Origin: Lachnospiraceae bacterium
GTDB taxonomy: Bacteria > Bacillota_A > Clostridia > Lachnospirales > Lachnospiraceae
Direction: 5' to 3'
Length of the DNA: 16,034 nucleotides
Assembly (NCBI GenBank): GCA_024699595.1
Contig: JAILPG010000281.1
Coordinates: 1 to 16,034 of the forward strand
The first letter of the stretch is position 1; each line of letters starts with the position of its first letter. A program made the position numbers and the translations under genes. Below the pieces are notes generated by a model. That model worked only from the letters and a program-made list of their open reading frames with translations, was not told where the DNA came from and did not search any database. Shown here piece after piece: positions 14,345 to 16,034 of the stretch.

Positions 14345-15784
14345 ATGGAAGGCAGTAACTCAAAGAACAGGAAAAAAAGAAAGAAAAGTTCAAACGGTAA
14401 AGTTGTCAAATACAGATCGCCGATCAATATAAACCCCGGACTGATAATCTTCGGTATAATGTTCGTGTACATTCTGGTGGTCGTTGTGACCTATTTTAAG
14501 AGTGAACCGATAACGCCTTATGAGGTCACGGCAGGATCCCTTGCAGTAAACAACACCTATACCGGTCTTGTCTTAAGGGAAGAGACCGAGTTTCCGGCTT
14601 CATATTCCGGATACATAAATTACTATGCAAGAGAGGGCGAAAAGATATCGAAGGGTTCGATGGTTTATACCGTCGATTCGTCGGGAGAGATCTCGGAAAT
14701 GCTAAATGACAGCCAGGGTACGGATATTGAGCTGTCCAATGAGGACATGGATGAGCTGAGATCGCAGATATCAGCATTCGCTGCCGGATTCTATCCCGAG
14801 AGCTTTATCGATACCTACAATTTCAAATTCGACATAGAAGGAACCGTATTAAAGCTTGCCAATTACAAGGTCTTATCAAGCATTGACGCGCTGCAGGGAT
14901 CCAGTATGTCGGATTCGGTGGATTTCGGGTATTCATCGGATTCGGGGATCGTTATATATTCGCACGACGGTTTTGAATCCGTCACAAGCGAAATGGTGAC
15001 TGCTGCAATGCTTGATAAGGGTAACTACGAAAAAAAGCAGTATCACAGCAATGACCTTATCGCAGAAGGAGATATGGCGTATAAGCTCATTACGGACGAG
15101 AACTGGTCTGTCATCATAGAGATAGATGAAGAAAAATGCAAGGAGCTCGAAGGCAAAAATGTTATAGAAGTCAGGTTTTTAAGGAACAACTATACCTCAT
15201 GGGCTTATGTATCGATACTCAGACAGGACGGACATATATTTGCAAAGCTTGACCTGAACAATTCCATGATCACCTTTGCAACTGACCGTTATCTTGACAT
15301 AGAGCTTCTGTCCAATTCGGATCAGGGCCTTAAGATACCCAATTCAGCGATCGTTGAGAAGGCATTTTACCTGATACCCATAAAGTACTGCACCGATGCG
15401 GGAGGCAATACGGACAAAAAAGGGTTCCTAAGAGAGACCTATCTTGAAGACGGTACTCTTTCGAGCGAATTTGTGGAGACCACGATATATAACAGGACCG
15501 AAACAGAGTATTATGTTGATGAAAGCGTGTTTGACATAGGAGACTATGTCGTAGATCCGCAGGGTGGTGAAAAATATCCCATAAGCAAGCAGGGTACGCT
15601 TATCGGGGTATACAACATCAACAAGGGCTACGCTGATTTCAAGCAGATCACGATCCTATACCAGAATGAGGAGTATTCCATTGTAAAATCCAATGCGGAA
15701 TACGGGCTCTCGGTATATGATCATATAGTGCTTGACGGCAGTACGGTCAAGGAAAACGACCTGATCTACGAGCAGGGACTGTGA
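14345..15784 (+). CDS. HlyD-like membrane-anchored adaptor protein, function unknown
   Basis: The 479 residues have a lysine/arginine-rich cytoplasmic start (KNRKKRKKSS), one membrane helix at about 34-52 (LIIFGIMFVYILVVVVTYF) and a large outer part. A lipoyl/biotinyl-like half-motif, SGYINYYAREGEKISKGSMVYTVDSSG (key residues GYI, EGEKISKG, YTV), lies near 88-114. It resembles HlyD/RND membrane-fusion adaptors, and many clostridial homologues carry that label. No ABC transporter, RND pump or outer-membrane channel lies alongside, so export is unsupported. Next to the ylmE-type gene, an envelope or division role is likelier. The ATG at 14345 has AGGGG 4 nt upstream; the TTG at 14330 lies inside the terminator stem. 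No separate promoter is visible, so it probably depends on read-through. Fold call is moderate. Confidence 0.75.
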   Translation: MEGSNSKNRKKRKKSSNGKVVKYRSPININPGLIIFGIMFVYILVVVVTYFKSEPITPYEVTAGSLAVNNTYTGLVLREETEFPASYSGYINYYAREGEKISKGSMVYTVDSSGEISEMLNDSQGTDIELSNEDMDELRSQISAFAAGFYPESFIDTYNFKFDIEGTVLKLANYKVLSSIDALQGSSMSDSVDFGYSSDSGIVIYSHDGFESVTSEMVTAAMLDKGNYEKKQYHSNDLIAEGDMAYKLITDENWSVIIEIDEEKCKELEGKNVIEVRFLRNNYTSWAYVSILRQDGHIFAKLDLNNSMITFATDRYLDIELLSNSDQGLKIPNSAIVEKAFYLIPIKYCTDAGGNTDKKGFLRETYLEDGTLSSEFVETTIYNRTETEYYVDESVFDIGDYVVDPQGGEKYPISKQGTLIGVYNINKGYADFKQITILYQNEEYSIVKSNAEYGLSVYDHIVLDGSTVKENDLIYEQGL

Positions 15785-15826
15785 TCAGGCTTTAAGGTGT
15801 GATTATTAAGTATAGAGGATACAGCT

Positions 15827-16034
15827 ATGATCAGAGACAATCTCGAAATAATAGAGGAAAGGATAGAGCTTGCATGCAGAGAGTCGGGAAGATCTTTGGA
15901 TGATGTAAGGCTGATAGCTGTCTCAAAGACCAAGCCCGCAGAGCTAATTAAGGAGGCTTATGACCTTGGGATCAGGGACTTCGGGGAAAACAGGGTTCAG
16001 GAGCTTTTGGAAAAATATGATAAGCTCCCGCAGG
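15827..16034 (+). CDS. YggS/YlmE-family PLP homeostasis protein, 3' end missing
   Basis: Sixty-nine codons of a YggS-type (PLPBP/PROSC) protein are visible before the window ends; the family is about 220-230 residues. This group binds pyridoxal 5'-phosphate and helps keep free PLP and amino acid pools in balance, with no known catalysis. Seen: [24 protein letters not shown], in which the first Lys (VSK) is the PLP-binding residue, and [17 protein letters not shown], all in family order. The ATG has AGAGGAT at 15814-15820, 6 nt upstream, and starts 42 nt after the HlyD-like stop. In many Firmicutes this gene (ylmE) is followed by sepF and ylmG, so division genes probably lie just outside the window. 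Confidence 0.92.
   Translation, partial: MIRDNLEIIEERIELACRESGRSLDDVRLIAVSKTKPAELIKEAYDLGIRDFGENRVQELLEKYDKLPQ

Noticed and set aside
1..16034. CRISPR array, insertion sequence, prophage or defence island
   Set aside because: No regularly spaced direct repeats, transposase, integrase or toxin-antitoxin pair is visible; content is core housekeeping and wall genes.

Overview
The window looks like the chromosome of a Gram-positive anaerobe of the Clostridia, most likely Lachnospiraceae. This is inferred from gene content and order, not from any database match. The supporting signs are the radC-mreB-mreC-mreD-PBP2-minC-rodA-mgsA order, moderate G+C, heavy use of ATA (Ile) and AGA/AGG (Arg) codons, strong GGAGG-type ribosome binding sites, and several TTG/GTG starts. 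Almost every base is coding. I see no rRNA, tRNA, CRISPR array, insertion sequence or phage gene.

Layout. (1) Bases 2-3368, plus strand: a tight unit with the 3' part of miaA (tRNA dimethylallyltransferase), a PLP enzyme of the methionine gamma-lyase/aluminium-resistance family (B. subtilis YnbB type), and a membrane-anchored protein that joins TPR-like repeats to a trypsin-like serine protease domain. (2) Bases 3305-4210, minus strand: a TtcA-type PP-loop tRNA-thiolation enzyme, convergent with and overlapping the protease gene. (3) Bases 4210-4473: a divergent promoter region with recognisable promoters in both directions, a leader hairpin on the minus side and a perfect 19-bp palindrome on the plus side. 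(4) Bases 4473-13788, plus strand: a long elongasome operon, radC, an mreB-like gene, mreC, mreD, PBP2 (mrdA), minC, rodA, mgsA and a lipoprotein D,D-carboxypeptidase. (5) Bases 13785-14331: a small P-loop protein with its own strong promoter and a 15-bp-stem terminator. (6) Bases 14345-16034: an HlyD-like membrane-anchored adaptor protein, then the start of a YggS/YlmE-type PLP-binding protein, which in other Firmicutes opens the ylmE-sepF-ylmG division cluster.

How they work together. MreB-like/MreC/MreD scaffold the lateral-wall machine. RodA polymerises glycan and PBP2 cross-links it. The D,D-carboxypeptidase trims pentapeptides and MinC restrains FtsZ. The downstream HlyD-like protein sits between this unit and the division cluster, so an envelope role is plausible but unproven.

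Main points of interest. The MreB-like protein has Lys and Asn at the two positions that are catalytic Glu and Asp in true MreB. minC stands without minD or minE, and only a 20-codon mini-ORF bridges it to rodA. PBP2 carries an insertion of about 250 residues. MgsA has Glu in place of its conserved catalytic Asp. Two proteins of unknown job (TPR-protease, P-loop) sit beside well-known genes. I do not see a clear new defence or mobile system.
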